A DNA stretch of 58,597 nt from CAYWNA01 sp964459305 (GCA_964459305.1 CAYWNA010000062.1:1-58597); one strand, 5' to 3'. Counted from the stretch's first letter, positions 45,063 to 55,423 are shown. Notes: generated by a model from the letters alone, not told the origin. Numbers and translations: made by a program.

Positions 45063-45917
45063 ATGAAACTCTCACGAAGACATGTACTTAAACTCGGCGC
45101 TAGTGCTGCCGCAACGTGGATCGCCGGGACCGGACTGACGCGCACGGGCGCTGCCGCAACCACGGCGAAGATCCCGCTCGGATTAGAGCTCTGGTCGGTT
45201 CGGCATCAGTGCGAGAAGGAGCTGCCCGCTGTGTTGAAGGCCGTCGGCGAGATGGGCTACGAGACGGTCGAGTTGGCGCACAGCTACTACGGGTACGACG
45301 CGGTCGCCTGGCGCAAGTTGCTGGACGAGAACGGCCTGAAAAGCTGCGGGATGCATATGGGGCTAGGTGCGTTGGAAGGCGATGCGTTTGACAAAACCGT
45401 CGAGATTCACAAGGTCATCGGCACACCCTACCTGATCATCGCCTCGCTGCCCAAAAAGAAGCTCGCCTCGGTCGAGACAATCGGCGAGATCGCGAACCAG
45501 TTCAATGAACTGTGTGACCGGCTTGCGCCGCACGGCATGAAGATCGGCTATCACTGCCACGGTGGCGATTTTGCGCAAGTCGAAGGCAAGACCGCCTGGG
45601 AGTGGTTCGGCGAAAAGACCAAAGCCGACGTCCTGCTGCAGCTCGACATCGGCAATTGCCTAGGCGGCGGTGGAGACCCGATCGCCATGCTGAAGAAGTT
45701 CCCAGGCCGATCCGTCACACTCCATGTGAAAGACCACGGCGGGAAACCCGGAGCCGTGTTCGGCGAAGGCGACGTGAACTGGACGGAAGTCTTCCAGATT
45801 TCCGAGACAACCGGCGGAACCAAGCACTACATCATCGAAGAGGAAGGCCGAAAAGGTCCAGAGTCGCTGGAGGCAGTTCGTCGAGCGATCAAGAACTTCC
45901 GAAAAATGAAAGGGTAG
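45063..45917 (+). CDS. Tat-exported sugar-phosphate-isomerase/epimerase-like TIM barrel
   Basis: 284 residues from ATG 45063 (CAGGAG upstream). SRRHVLKLGASAAATWIAGT is a textbook Tat signal. The mature protein is an AP-endonuclease-2/xylose-isomerase-like TIM barrel: LGLELWSVRHQCEKELPAVL, GYETVELAHSYYG, LKSCGMHMGL, IGYHCHGGDFAQVEG, LQLDIGNCLGGGGDP and VTLHVKDHGG carry the usual metal ligands. Planctomycete members include 3-keto-sugar-processing and epimerase-like enzymes. It follows the sulfatase by 218 bp on the same strand, so a shared pathway is plausible. Confidence 0.88.
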   Translation: MKLSRRHVLKLGASAAATWIAGTGLTRTGAAATTAKIPLGLELWSVRHQCEKELPAVLKAVGEMGYETVELAHSYYGYDAVAWRKLLDENGLKSCGMHMGLGALEGDAFDKTVEIHKVIGTPYLIIASLPKKKLASVETIGEIANQFNELCDRLAPHGMKIGYHCHGGDFAQVEGKTAWEWFGEKTKADVLLQLDIGNCLGGGGDPIAMLKKFPGRSVTLHVKDHGGKPGAVFGEGDVNWTEVFQISETTGGTKHYIIEEEGRKGPESLEAVRRAIKNFRKMKG

Positions 45918-46368
45918 TCCCAACAGTGCATGACGAAAGACGCCGTGGCGAGAAGGGCTCTGAACCGGGTCGGGACTCATTGATTAGGGCCAGCAGCAGA
46001 ACGCAAACGATGGGTCCTTACCCCTCTGATCCTTCCGCGGTCATCGTAATACTTTGATATGTCGTCCAGCGCCTCGTAGGCGGCAGCTCTCTGCCGATAC
46101 GCCTCCACATATTTTGGACGGAGTACTTGAGAAAGAGCGATTCGCTGTTGATTCACTTGGCGGCGACATCAAGAGAAGCGAGCTGGGCCGCACACTTGCC
46201 GCTCGGAAATGCAAGGAGCATTCAACATGCTTATGGTAAATACTCTGTTACCCTCCGGGCGACCGCGGATGCCCCCGACAGATTCTTGACGCCGTATGCG
46301 ACATGGCTTGGCAAACGGTCGAGAACGCGCGGGCCGAGAGGATGTTGCCGTTGGTGCGGGTCGTCGTA
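45918..46368. other. Convergent intergenic region, no gene
   Basis: About 450 bases between the isomerase-like gene (plus) and a sulfatase gene (minus), whose stop is at 46369. Short frames on both strands lack ribosome-binding sites and motifs. No strong hairpin terminator was recognised. Confidence 0.4.
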
Positions 46369-48189
46369 TTAGTTGTCTTGGCCAAGCCTGCAAACGGAGA
46401 CGTAGAACGCTCCGCACAGTTCCTTGCCCTGTTGGTCATAGAACCAAGTCTGCAGTTTCGTCTTTCCGGCCGTCAGTCGGACGTTGAACATGACGGCCTT
46501 GTCGTTCTTGGACACTTGTTTTGACACGTCTACATCGCCGATCTTCAGTCGCGCCTTGGCGATCGGCGTGGCTTTGCCTAGCGGGTAGACTCCGTCGACG
46601 CCTTCGTACGGCGGAAGCTCGGCGGTGAGGGCTGCATCTGCTTCCTTCGGCCACCGGCGCAGTGAGATCTCGTACCGGCCGTCGTTTTCTACCACAACGT
46701 TCCACGGCCCGTTCATTACAGGCACCGGGCGGCCCATCGGCAGCGATCCTTCGGTGACCGGAACGCCGAGCATACGCACGTCGACGGTTTGGGCGGCGAT
46801 GACCAACTTCGGGGCGAGCCAGTCGAGCGACGACAGACGCGTGGGATTCTCGCAATCCGATCCTAGCGTGATGGTTTCGAAATCATTCAGCGTCGGCTCT
46901 ACCGACGCCCACCAAGCCTTGTAGTGACGACGCATCCGCCGGACGATGTCCGGGTGCTGGTCGGCGACATCGTTCTCTTGTCCCGGATCGTCCTGGACGT
47001 TGTATAACTCTTCCCCGCGGACCAGTCTCCAGCGTTTCCACAAGACGGTGGCGTCGCCCTTCTGTGGATGCGATGGATCAAGTCCGCCGTATTGCACAAC
47101 CATTGTCCGGCCGTCCAGTGCCGGCTGGGCTTGGCCCTTGAGCAGTGGGGCCAGGCTGCCGCCGTCGAAACGGACGTCCTGGGGCTCTTTCAGGCGGCAC
47201 AGGTCGATCAGTGTTGGCAGGACGTCGATCGCGTGGGTAAGCGCAGGAACGTCGCCGGGACTTCGAAAGCCGCCGTCGGGGTAACGGATGAAAAACGGCA
47301 CGCGGTGTCCGCCTTCGTAAAGGCTCGCTTTGGCGCCACGCATTCCGGCGTTATAGACCTTGATGCCTCCCGTGCCGCCGTTGTCCGTCATGAAGATCAG
47401 GATGGTATTGTCACGCAGGCCGGTCTCTTCAAGCATCTTGTCAAGCCGTGCCATGTTGTCGTCCAGGTTGGCGATCATAGCAAAGAAGCCTGCTGTGTCG
47501 CGGTCCAAGTGTTTGTAAGGCTGTTTGTACTTCTCCGGCGCGAAGAACGGCCCGTGTGGCGCATTTGTGGAGATGTAAGCGAAAAATGGTTGGCCGTTTG
47601 TCTGACATTGACGGATCCACTTCGTCGCTTCGGCGAACCAGACGTCCGTGCAATATCCGGGAAACTGTTTGAGGACGCCGTCGTCTCGGAAGTAGTCGTC
47701 GAAGTAATCGTTGTTCCAATAGTCGGGAGTCGATGTGATTCCCCATCCCAGGTGATAGACGGCTCGCCCGAAACCGCGATCCCGTGGACGATGGGGATAG
47801 TTGTCGCCCAGGTGCCACTTGCCAAAGATGCCCGTCTGGTAGCCGTTCGCGGCAAACATATCCGCCATGGTCGGAAGCCCCTGACGCATGAACGTTCGTC
47901 CCGAGCAAGCGCAATACGCACCATTTCGCAGTGCATAACGACCCGTCAGCAACTCGCCTCGTGTGGGCGTACACATGGGCGCGACGTGATAGTCGGTGAA
48001 CCGGATGCTTTCGTCGTACAGCTTGTCAATGTGCGGCGTCTTGAGCACCGGATTCCCATGGCACGATAGATCGCCGTAGCCCTGATCGTCGGTCAGCACA
48101 AAGATCACGTTTGGGACGTCGGCCGTGGCAGACCCAACCATCAGGAAGAGACAACAGAGAAAGCCAAGGATGCAGAAACACGTCTTCAT
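46369..48189 (-). CDS. Arylsulfatase-type secreted sulfatase
   Basis: 606 residues from ATG 48189, the codon that gives a proper signal peptide (CILGFLCCLFLMVGSATADV); the frame is open 46 codons upstream without support. PNVIFVLTDDQGYGDLSCHG supplies the metal aspartates, and C73-T-P-T-R is the canonical CxPxR formylglycine site. GIFGKWHLGDNYPHRPRDRG, TNAPHGPFFAPE and FMTDNGGTGG follow the arylsulfatase pattern. A ~130-residue C-terminal beta extension (WNVVVENDGRYEISLRRWPK) is typical of planctomycete members. Divergent from the gene remnant at 48420. Confidence 0.92.
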   Translation of the reverse strand: MKTCFCILGFLCCLFLMVGSATADVPNVIFVLTDDQGYGDLSCHGNPVLKTPHIDKLYDESIRFTDYHVAPMCTPTRGELLTGRYALRNGAYCACSGRTFMRQGLPTMADMFAANGYQTGIFGKWHLGDNYPHRPRDRGFGRAVYHLGWGITSTPDYWNNDYFDDYFRDDGVLKQFPGYCTDVWFAEATKWIRQCQTNGQPFFAYISTNAPHGPFFAPEKYKQPYKHLDRDTAGFFAMIANLDDNMARLDKMLEETGLRDNTILIFMTDNGGTGGIKVYNAGMRGAKASLYEGGHRVPFFIRYPDGGFRSPGDVPALTHAIDVLPTLIDLCRLKEPQDVRFDGGSLAPLLKGQAQPALDGRTMVVQYGGLDPSHPQKGDATVLWKRWRLVRGEELYNVQDDPGQENDVADQHPDIVRRMRRHYKAWWASVEPTLNDFETITLGSDCENPTRLSSLDWLAPKLVIAAQTVDVRMLGVPVTEGSLPMGRPVPVMNGPWNVVVENDGRYEISLRRWPKEADAALTAELPPYEGVDGVYPLGKATPIAKARLKIGDVDVSKQVSKNDKAVMFNVRLTAGKTKLQTWFYDQQGKELCGAFYVSVCRLGQDN

Positions 48190-48419
48190 CGGTTTCGTCT
48201 CCGAACAGCGGGTGTGATACGGCAACAGTAGATGATCCGCGCGGCTGATGGACCGACGGGAGTCTTGGAGGTACGAAACAGCCGCGACGCTAACGGAAAG
48301 CGTGTGGTATACCGCAGGTGTTGTCAAGGCTCGACCGGCCGCTGAATCACAATGGCTGTACCGAGTCGGCTCCGCAGCCTAAAATCTGTGGCGTCACAAA
48401 CACCTCGGAGGTTTTACGA

Positions 48420-48657
48420 ATGTTGCTCAGAGGCCATCCAATTCGGGTTGATTGGCTGATGCTTGCGGTCGTGGCGGTCGCAGTGCTCTCTGCGGAATTC
48501 GCCGGGGCTGCGGATTCCGCCCAAACGGTTCGAGACATCGGCACGCGACGCCAGCTTTTCATCGACGACTACCTGATTGACTCCATGGAAAACTTGAAGC
48601 GGAGCTTTCACGCTGCCGAGAAACACGACTCGCCCGTCATGGTGCCTGAACATCCTA
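48420..48657 (+). pseudogene. 5' fragment of a five-bladed-propeller glycosidase-like gene
   Basis: ATG 48420 has GGAGGT eight bases upstream, a full signal peptide (LMLAVVAVAVLSAEFAGAAD) and the family signature VRDIGTRRQLFIDDYLID, matching the partial gene at the left edge (DIGSRRELFVDHFLIE). About 78 residues in (PVMVPEHPREG) similarity ends; the frame continues only to a stop at 48731. The rest of a ~450-residue protein is missing. The promoter and start are intact, so a short useless peptide may still be made. Confidence 0.75.
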
Positions 48658-48978
48658 GGGAAGGCGTGGGTAACCTACTACTCGATCTTCGGCAAGACTT
48701 GGCACGAGGTCCAGCAAAAGGCAACGATTGAGCAGGCGTGGCCGAAAGCCAGAAGAGCACCTGTGCTTCCCCGCTTCCGGGGCGGAAGGCAGGGACCTTA
48801 CGCAGAACTCGAGAAACTCGGCCCGAAGGAGTCAACCAGATTCACATCCCAGATGACTGTCCGTCGTCCAGTGATCCGGGTAGTGATAGCAGTGAACGTG
48901 CGCACGCCTGAACATAGACGGGAGACTCTCATCGTCTCGTCTGGTGACATCGTTTTACTGAAGAAAGGGAATGAGTAA
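48658..48978 (+). pseudogene. 3' fragment of an unidentified gene, fused out of frame
   Basis: From about 48649 a different frame becomes strongly coding-like and runs to a TAA at 48978: GKAWVTYYSIFGKTWHEVQQ, then WPKARRAPVLPRFRGG, LGPKESTRFTSQM and ending VSSGDIVLLKKGNE. It has no start of its own and is one base out of phase with the glycosidase fragment upstream. It reads as the C-terminal ~105 residues of another gene left by a deletion. I do not recognise the family. Confidence 0.5.
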
Positions 48979-49099
48979 TCCCGACGAACGGATCCACTCA
49001 ATGAGCCTCTTGCGAGCGCTCATGAGTGATCTTTGTCGTTCGAATCACGGACTACATGATGACCGGTCGACGCTACGGGAAACTGGCGTGAGGTGAGGA

Positions 49100-52000
49100 G
49101 TGAGAAGCCTTGTCAGAGAACCTGCCCTTGAGACGGGCGGATGTTGCCGCTTGTGCGTGCATCACGTCTGGTGCTGCGCCGTCACCCTATTCTTTGTGCT
49201 CTTCGCATTTTGGCCTGCGACCTGCCGCGGGACTGATGATGTGGAAACAGGCGTCACGCGTGCCTCCGTGAAACGGAAGTGCGCCCTCATCGTCGAGAAG
49301 ACGTCATTGCCTCAAACAAGCGGTCTGGCTGAACTGGCGACCATTGCGTTACAGGGCATTCCCAGTGTCATCCTCGTAGAACGCACTCAGATTGACAGAC
49401 TGCTGAAGGAATGCGAGTTGAGCGCGCTGGTCAAACCAGACGGCTTTGGCGAACGGCTTCGTGCGGGAAACCTTCTGGGGGCTGACTACCTGCTGATTCT
49501 CAGGGACGTGCGTACCGAAGTTGGCACTGCACTTGGTCTTGTCATTGCGGAAACGACTCATGGTCTAAGACTGTCCTCGACTTATTACCCCTACGACGCG
49601 GCCAACCTTCCGCAACTGGCCAACAAACTGAGAGATCAGGTGGAGCAGAGTTTGTCACGTTACGAAGGAGGTGTTGAGAGAATCGTCTGCGCGCCCCCGT
49701 TTCTTTCGAAGGACTTGGATCGCGACAAGGAGTACCTACAGACTGCCTATGCAGCAATCGTCGAGAAAATCGCTTTGCAGTGCAAGAACACGGCGGTTGT
49801 CGAACTGCGAGAAGCCAGAGCTCTGGCTCGCGAGAGAGAGCTGACGGGTGATGGGATCGCTGTCGAGCGCCCGTTGCCCTACTACATCGTTGGCGAGTTC
49901 CGACATGCCCGCGGTTCGGATCGATCCTCACTACGAATGATCCTGCGATACGGAGAGAGTGAGATCTCTTCCCGCGAGAGAAGCGGCCTAAGCAGCACCG
50001 AAGCCACGGAGTTCATAGCCACCACAACAAGGGCGTTCTTGAGTGGGATTGGGCCAGTCAAGCAATCTGACGATCATGGCCGCCAGGCAAATGAGATGTT
50101 TCTTCTTCGGGAGCAATTCGAGGCATTTCATGCCCTTGGGTTCTATCGCGAGGCCGTTTCAATCGGGGAAGCATGCTTGCTCTTGGATCAGAACCGCCCG
50201 CAGACCGAAACACGAAAGAAATTGGTCGTCGACTACGGATGGGTAGGTCTTGAACGCCTTCCTCCTGGACTTCCGGTCAACGATCGGATCGACGAGGCAA
50301 GAAAAAGGCTCTACGCCCATGAACGAGGGCTGCATCACCTGGAGCTGATCATACGCTGTCCGGACTGTGGTGTGTGGTGGCATGCTCGTTGGTTCGACTT
50401 CTTCTGGACGCGAGGCAGCCCCACGTCAGCGCTGTACAGGCAACCTCAGGTTGTGGACGCTCTCGGGGTGGATATCCGAGAATTGCGCCGCAGAAGAAGA
50501 TCTCTGATTCTCGAAGTCGTGCCCCAAATCTACACACGTCGATCGTCTCAACTGCATGAAGACGAAAAGTACTGGGCCGCCTATACGATCTACTATCGCG
50601 GTCTCAACCCAGGCTTCGGCAAGGAGACCTTTGACGAAAGACTGGAATGGAGCCTCACGGCGATACGCGTGTTGCTCGGAGAACCTGCATCGTGGAGCAC
50701 GCTGAGGGGCTGCGGGCAATATCCGTTTGTGTACGGCTCTGAAGAGACCGAGGCCGCAATGAGCCTGGAGAAGAACAGAGTCCGATTCCGGAACTACTTG
50801 TCACAGATTCGGACGATTCCCTCTCCTCTTTCTGCCATTCTTGCCGAGTACATTCGGCTCTACTACGAAGTGAAGATGCACAAGTCACGAAATCCGGCAC
50901 TCATGGATGAGCTAGATGCTTTGACTGCAGAGGGACAGCAGCCTTGTCGTGAGTACGATTCCTTCTCTTGGGACGTGAAGGACCTAAAGAAGGAACTATC
51001 GCGCCGTCTCCAGCCGGTTGTTTCGCGTGTACGTACAGGACAGGAAAGGCAACAAGACCTGGGATTCCTTGATGTGGACTATCCAGAGATCAAACACGTA
51101 GACAAGAACGGCGTCAGCGTCGCCGAAGATTCGCAGGTGGCATTGAAATGGGGAGACTTCAGGGGTGTTGTTCGTCGTGGAGCCAATACGGATGTCTTCT
51201 GGTACGACCACGCCTTGCTGGAGATGAGGCAACGGGGGCTGCTGGCTCTCATACATAGCCAGCCGAAACAGCACATATTGGATCCCGTTTCGGATGGCTC
51301 GAATATCTGGTTCGTTGTGCAAGAGGTACCTGGGCACTATGACCTGCATTGTATTCAGGAAGGAACGCGTGAGCTGTTTTCTTTCCGCGGGGAAGAGGCC
51401 CTGCCCTTATCAAGTTGGAACCTCGTGGTCCATCCGGTGAAACCCGGAGTACTGCTGGTTTCCGGCGGGTTCGGCGAACCTCACCGAGGATGGATAGCCA
51501 AGGCCGACGTTGCAGAGCAGAAGACTAAAGTCTTCTTCGAGGCAACTCGTATTCGTGATCGTGTGACAACCGATGACAGTCCTGCGGAAAGTGTGGACAT
51601 CGGTTTCTCTCCGGTTTGGCTTCTTCCCTTGCCGGGCAGTGAACCGGGATCTCGGTTCCTGCTGCAACGCGCATCACGCGCGGGCCAGCTCAAGGCCATT
51701 GTCGTTGATGCCGTTCGAGAGAAGGTCCTTCCGTCTCAGGTACACATGCGGAGAGGCAATTGGACAGAGAAGTGGCGCGGCGCTTGGTTTGAGAATGCCC
51801 TCTACTGGTCGAACGGATCGGATCTTCTCACGGTGCAGACACCCGATAGCGCGCACACGACCCTCGCATCCTTCGAATTCTCCATCGCTCAAGTTTTCCC
51901 CTGGCGAGGGACACTGCTTATCATAGGTAGAGATGGCACGTGGCTTCAAACTGACAAGGCCGCGAAGAAAAGGCAGATTCTTGCCAACAGGTTTACCCCT

Positions 52001-52147
52001 TACAAGCGCCGAATCTCGCTATCTAATCACTATGGGATCCTGGGGTGTGACAAGGAAAGAGGATTCTTCGCCGTCAAACCCCAGCTCCGGCACATGCGGG
52101 AATTCGAACAAGGCACCGAAGGTGTCGCGGCAAACCGCGCGCCTTAG
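49100..52147 (+). CDS. Large exported protein, CsgG/LpoB-like N-terminal region, otherwise unknown
   Basis: 1015 residues. GTG 49100 after AGGTG is the likely start; a hydrophobic segment (AVTLFFVLFAFWPATCRGTD, about 27-45) is a signal peptide or anchor. Residues ~55-190 (GLAELATIALQGIPSVILVE, RLRAGNLLGADYLLILRDVR) recall CsgG/LpoB-like outer-membrane-associated domains. The middle is helical with a CPDCGVWWHARW motif. The last ~350 residues look like a beta-propeller (VALKWGDFRGVVRRG, LVVHPVKPGVLLVSGGFGEP, YWSNGSDLLTVQTP). Base composition looks lower in G+C than the flanking enzymes, hinting at transfer. Convergent with the propeller gene downstream. Function unknown. Confidence 0.6.
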   Translation: MRSLVREPALETGGCCRLCVHHVWCCAVTLFFVLFAFWPATCRGTDDVETGVTRASVKRKCALIVEKTSLPQTSGLAELATIALQGIPSVILVERTQIDRLLKECELSALVKPDGFGERLRAGNLLGADYLLILRDVRTEVGTALGLVIAETTHGLRLSSTYYPYDAANLPQLANKLRDQVEQSLSRYEGGVERIVCAPPFLSKDLDRDKEYLQTAYAAIVEKIALQCKNTAVVELREARALARERELTGDGIAVERPLPYYIVGEFRHARGSDRSSLRMILRYGESEISSRERSGLSSTEATEFIATTTRAFLSGIGPVKQSDDHGRQANEMFLLREQFEAFHALGFYREAVSIGEACLLLDQNRPQTETRKKLVVDYGWVGLERLPPGLPVNDRIDEARKRLYAHERGLHHLELIIRCPDCGVWWHARWFDFFWTRGSPTSALYRQPQVVDALGVDIRELRRRRRSLILEVVPQIYTRRSSQLHEDEKYWAAYTIYYRGLNPGFGKETFDERLEWSLTAIRVLLGEPASWSTLRGCGQYPFVYGSEETEAAMSLEKNRVRFRNYLSQIRTIPSPLSAILAEYIRLYYEVKMHKSRNPALMDELDALTAEGQQPCREYDSFSWDVKDLKKELSRRLQPVVSRVRTGQERQQDLGFLDVDYPEIKHVDKNGVSVAEDSQVALKWGDFRGVVRRGANTDVFWYDHALLEMRQRGLLALIHSQPKQHILDPVSDGSNIWFVVQEVPGHYDLHCIQEGTRELFSFRGEEALPLSSWNLVVHPVKPGVLLVSGGFGEPHRGWIAKADVAEQKTKVFFEATRIRDRVTTDDSPAESVDIGFSPVWLLPLPGSEPGSRFLLQRASRAGQLKAIVVDAVREKVLPSQVHMRRGNWTEKWRGAWFENALYWSNGSDLLTVQTPDSAHTTLASFEFSIAQVFPWRGTLLIIGRDGTWLQTDKAAKKRQILANRFTPYKRRISLSNHYGILGCDKERGFFAVKPQLRHMREFEQGTEGVAANRAP

Positions 52148-52225
52148 CTTGGCCGTTCGGCCGATTGAAGAACATGGAGCCGGTCGCGCACGAGACTGTA
52201 TATCTCGGTTTTCGAAGTCGAGTGG

Positions 52226-55200
52226 CTATCGATTCTCGGACTCGATACGTGCCTTCCTCTTTGCCGGGTCGTAGGCGATGCGGCACTTGGCGATGCGCGC
52301 GTTCATTGCATCTACGACGAACAGCCGGTCTTTCCAGACGGCCAGGGTGGCGATCGTGCCAAACGGAAGCTCTGGGTGTGGATGGACGCTGCCTTTGCCC
52401 GCGCAGTCCATGTTGCCGTAGCTGCCGAATTCGCCTACCAGCCGACCGGTTTCGCAATCGATGATCTGCACACTGAATTTGTTGGCCACGTATAGATACC
52501 CTTTCCCGTCCAACGCCTGGTGCAATCTTGGCGTCAGGCAAACGCAATGCGTCTGCATCCACGCAACGCGCCCAGCACCGCATCCCAGGATGCCTTCCCA
52601 TCGCCTCGACCAAATCGGTTCGCCTCCGGTGGGTCGGTATTTCGAGAGGTATAGATCACGTGACGTCCAGTCCCCTTCCGGCGTTCGCGTGGGGCCGGCA
52701 GGACAGGAGAGGACGTACAGGTTCCCCTGTTCGTCGACCAACAGGCCGCGTGTATCGATCAGCTGGAGCAGATCTCGCTTGCGCGGATTACCATCCGAGT
52801 CGTAAACATCGACGCTGTTTCGCGAATTCACGTAATAGATGTTCCCCTGCACGTCGATGTCCAAGCCGCGGTACGCCTGATAATTGCGTTGGGAACCCTT
52901 TGGGCGGCGGTCGACAACGAGCGTATTGGTACCGCCAGCCGCGAAGGGAATCGGTTTGCCGGCGCGGTCGAAGCGCAGGATCTCTGCAGTCGTCTCCGTC
53001 CGTTTCCACCGGTATAGTTTGCCGTCTTTCCCGAACATGAAATCGAGAAACAGCGGCTCATCCGGATAACGAAAGATCGGCGTCGCATGAGCTTGGTCGT
53101 AGATGGGTTCGCCATCCCAGTTTGGCAGCTCGTTGAAGGGCAAGGGCGGCCATTTCTTCAGGACCTTGCCGGTCTGGTCCAGCCTGTAAACCTCGCCATA
53201 CACGCTCCGATGGTAGTACGAATCGTCTTCAACATAGAGGTGACCGGTCTGCGGATCGATATTTAAGATAGGCAGGTACCCGTATTGGCCCGGGCTGGAC
53301 AACAGGTCGCCGTCGTCCGCCCATTTCCCCTTGACCGACAGGTCATCGCCCGCGAGCTGAACGAGTGTTCCAAGGCCCGCGCCGTTGGCGATCCAGACCA
53401 GTGGCGGATCGACGCCACCGTCCACGGCAATCCGGATCGCGTCCGCGTGAAGCGGTTCGGAAACCGCCAACAGCCGAGGTTCCCGCCAGCTCTTGAGCTT
53501 GATCAATCTTCTCTCGGAATCGACCAGCGCGAGCACATACAGGCACTGCTCGCGGTCCATCGCCAAAGCAGTTGGATTCCGTAGCGGCACGTCCTGACCG
53601 TCTCGCTCGAAGCTCTTGATCGAGGCCGCTAGGCGGCCATCCTGTTCGAATACCTGTAAGCGGTTATTGCCGGAATCCGCGACGATCAGGTGATCGTCGA
53701 TGGCTAACCCACAAGGTTGATTGAAGTGCGCGTCATCCGTTCCCGGTTGGCCTTCGAAACCCAAATGATCTTGCCCCGTTTCAGCCGCGCGATCCGACCG
53801 GAAATCCTGGGCACCTTCCAGCTTGGTACCCTCCAGCAACCGATACTTCCACACGGCTTCGCCTTGACCACGGCCTTTCACTTCCCAGTTGATGGAGTAA
53901 AACTGGGACAATGACGAGAACACCCCGCCGGAGACATACAGATGCCCGTGCTTGTCAAAACGCATGTACGGTTGGCAGAACTTGCCGAAAGAGAGATACG
54001 GCTTCAGGCCTCTGGGATGCCAGGGTCCGATCAGCCAACAGGCGCTCTCGAAGGGCTCATTCCGGCGTGGATTGTAAATCGACGTCCATCCCTCGGGCGG
54101 CAGGCTTCCGTCCGGTCTCATTCTCCACAAGGTTCTCTTGAAGATGTTCGACATGATCAAGTCGCCGTTCGGCGCGATCGCCAGAGTCTGCGGCAAGTGC
54201 CAATACTCACCATACAGGCTGGGCTCGGTGCCGCACGTCTCGAACACCTCTGGGACGATCAACTCCACCGAGTCCTCGGAAACCGTCTTGCGGCAAAGGT
54301 CGCTCACGCTGTCTCTGGGCAGCGTGGGGTTGAAGGGCATGATCGTGCGAAGATAGTTGCCTTGCCGGTCGAAGACGCGCAACTCAATGGCACTTTTCCT
54401 TCGGGCCGCCGATAGCACGTACAGCTCTCCCTTCTTCTCGTCCACGGCCAGATCCCAGATCAGTGCCCGCGCGTGAACATTGCCGCCCAGCAGGAATTCT
54501 TCCAGCTCGATCCGCACTTCGCCGGTCGTGCCGGGGTGAGTCGAACCGGGCCCGATCTGTGTCGGCCGATCTACCGCCCCGGCCGCGGCGGTCTCCGCCG
54601 GCATGTTGAAGCCCTGCCGATAACCGCCATCTAGCTGATAGCACCCCGCGTAGTCTGCGAGTGAAGGAACCGGAAAACGATATCGGGCCGGGATACCCGT
54701 GAGTGTGCCTGCGTCGGCGGGATTAGAGAACACGCCTCGCCAGCAGTGGGTCTGTCCGGCGCGCACGTCGTGGCGGCGGACGTTGAACCCGATCTTTGAG
54801 GTCAGCGTCTTGCTCTTATCGAAGATCTCAAACGGCAACGAGAACTCTGCGCTCCAAACGCCCTCCTCCGTTGCCGTGGCGCACTGAAACCTTGGTTTCC
54901 GCCGGCTCCACGTCGGGTCGTGCCACGGCGGAAAGTGTTCGTTGTACGAGGCCTGGACGGTTCCCTTTTCAGTCAAGATGATCAGATAGTAGGAATTCCC
55001 GTCATGGTTCGAGTCGATTGAGAGCGCCACGTGCTCCTGTTTAGAGATGTCCGGCTGTTTGGCCGGTTCCTTCTCCTTGGACGCGGGGCCGCTCAACTCG
55101 CAGGTGACCCCAACACAAAGCTGGTCGTTGTCGCGCAACACGAACGCCTCGGTCGTCGACTTTGCCGGCTGCCCTCGCTCCTGCATCAAGCGGCCAGTGG

Positions 55201-55423
55201 CGACCGCCTCCTTCCAGCACGGTTCGTCAAGCCGCCCATCGATCACCGGCGCGGCGTCGCTCACCGGCACCTGCAACACTGGACTTTTGTCGGGCGTTCC
55301 TTCCGCCGCCGGCGCCGGTTCAAGGCATAGGAATAGGCCCAGAATGGCAATTGCGATATGGATGTTTTGTAACCCTTCCGTCCCGCGCCTGCCCGAGCGG
55401 AGGCTGTCTGTAATGATTAACAT
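52226..55423 (-). CDS. CBM9-like domain plus NHL/beta-propeller secreted protein (array copy 1)
   Basis: 1065 residues from ATG 55423, which follows AGGGGACGAA inside a repeated leader. A signal peptide (IHIAIAILGLFLCLEPAPAA) is followed by a CBM9-like sugar-binding domain (APVIDGRLDEPCWKEAVATG, then ALSIDSNHDGNSYYLIILTE and KIGFNVRRHD) up to ~250. Several propeller segments follow with NHL-like repeats (NQPCGLAIDDHLIVADSGNN, RLQVFEQDG; GLDIDVQGNIYYVNSRNSVD). Its C-terminal ~95 residues recur almost unchanged at 56609-56890 and 57980-58270, showing a tandem gene family. Probable surface carbohydrate-binding protein; no catalytic site identified. Confidence 0.8.
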   Translation of the reverse strand: MLIITDSLRSGRRGTEGLQNIHIAIAILGLFLCLEPAPAAEGTPDKSPVLQVPVSDAAPVIDGRLDEPCWKEAVATGRLMQERGQPAKSTTEAFVLRDNDQLCVGVTCELSGPASKEKEPAKQPDISKQEHVALSIDSNHDGNSYYLIILTEKGTVQASYNEHFPPWHDPTWSRRKPRFQCATATEEGVWSAEFSLPFEIFDKSKTLTSKIGFNVRRHDVRAGQTHCWRGVFSNPADAGTLTGIPARYRFPVPSLADYAGCYQLDGGYRQGFNMPAETAAAGAVDRPTQIGPGSTHPGTTGEVRIELEEFLLGGNVHARALIWDLAVDEKKGELYVLSAARRKSAIELRVFDRQGNYLRTIMPFNPTLPRDSVSDLCRKTVSEDSVELIVPEVFETCGTEPSLYGEYWHLPQTLAIAPNGDLIMSNIFKRTLWRMRPDGSLPPEGWTSIYNPRRNEPFESACWLIGPWHPRGLKPYLSFGKFCQPYMRFDKHGHLYVSGGVFSSLSQFYSINWEVKGRGQGEAVWKYRLLEGTKLEGAQDFRSDRAAETGQDHLGFEGQPGTDDAHFNQPCGLAIDDHLIVADSGNNRLQVFEQDGRLAASIKSFERDGQDVPLRNPTALAMDREQCLYVLALVDSERRLIKLKSWREPRLLAVSEPLHADAIRIAVDGGVDPPLVWIANGAGLGTLVQLAGDDLSVKGKWADDGDLLSSPGQYGYLPILNIDPQTGHLYVEDDSYYHRSVYGEVYRLDQTGKVLKKWPPLPFNELPNWDGEPIYDQAHATPIFRYPDEPLFLDFMFGKDGKLYRWKRTETTAEILRFDRAGKPIPFAAGGTNTLVVDRRPKGSQRNYQAYRGLDIDVQGNIYYVNSRNSVDVYDSDGNPRKRDLLQLIDTRGLLVDEQGNLYVLSCPAGPTRTPEGDWTSRDLYLSKYRPTGGEPIWSRRWEGILGCGAGRVAWMQTHCVCLTPRLHQALDGKGYLYVANKFSVQIIDCETGRLVGEFGSYGNMDCAGKGSVHPHPELPFGTIATLAVWKDRLFVVDAMNARIAKCRIAYDPAKRKARIESENR

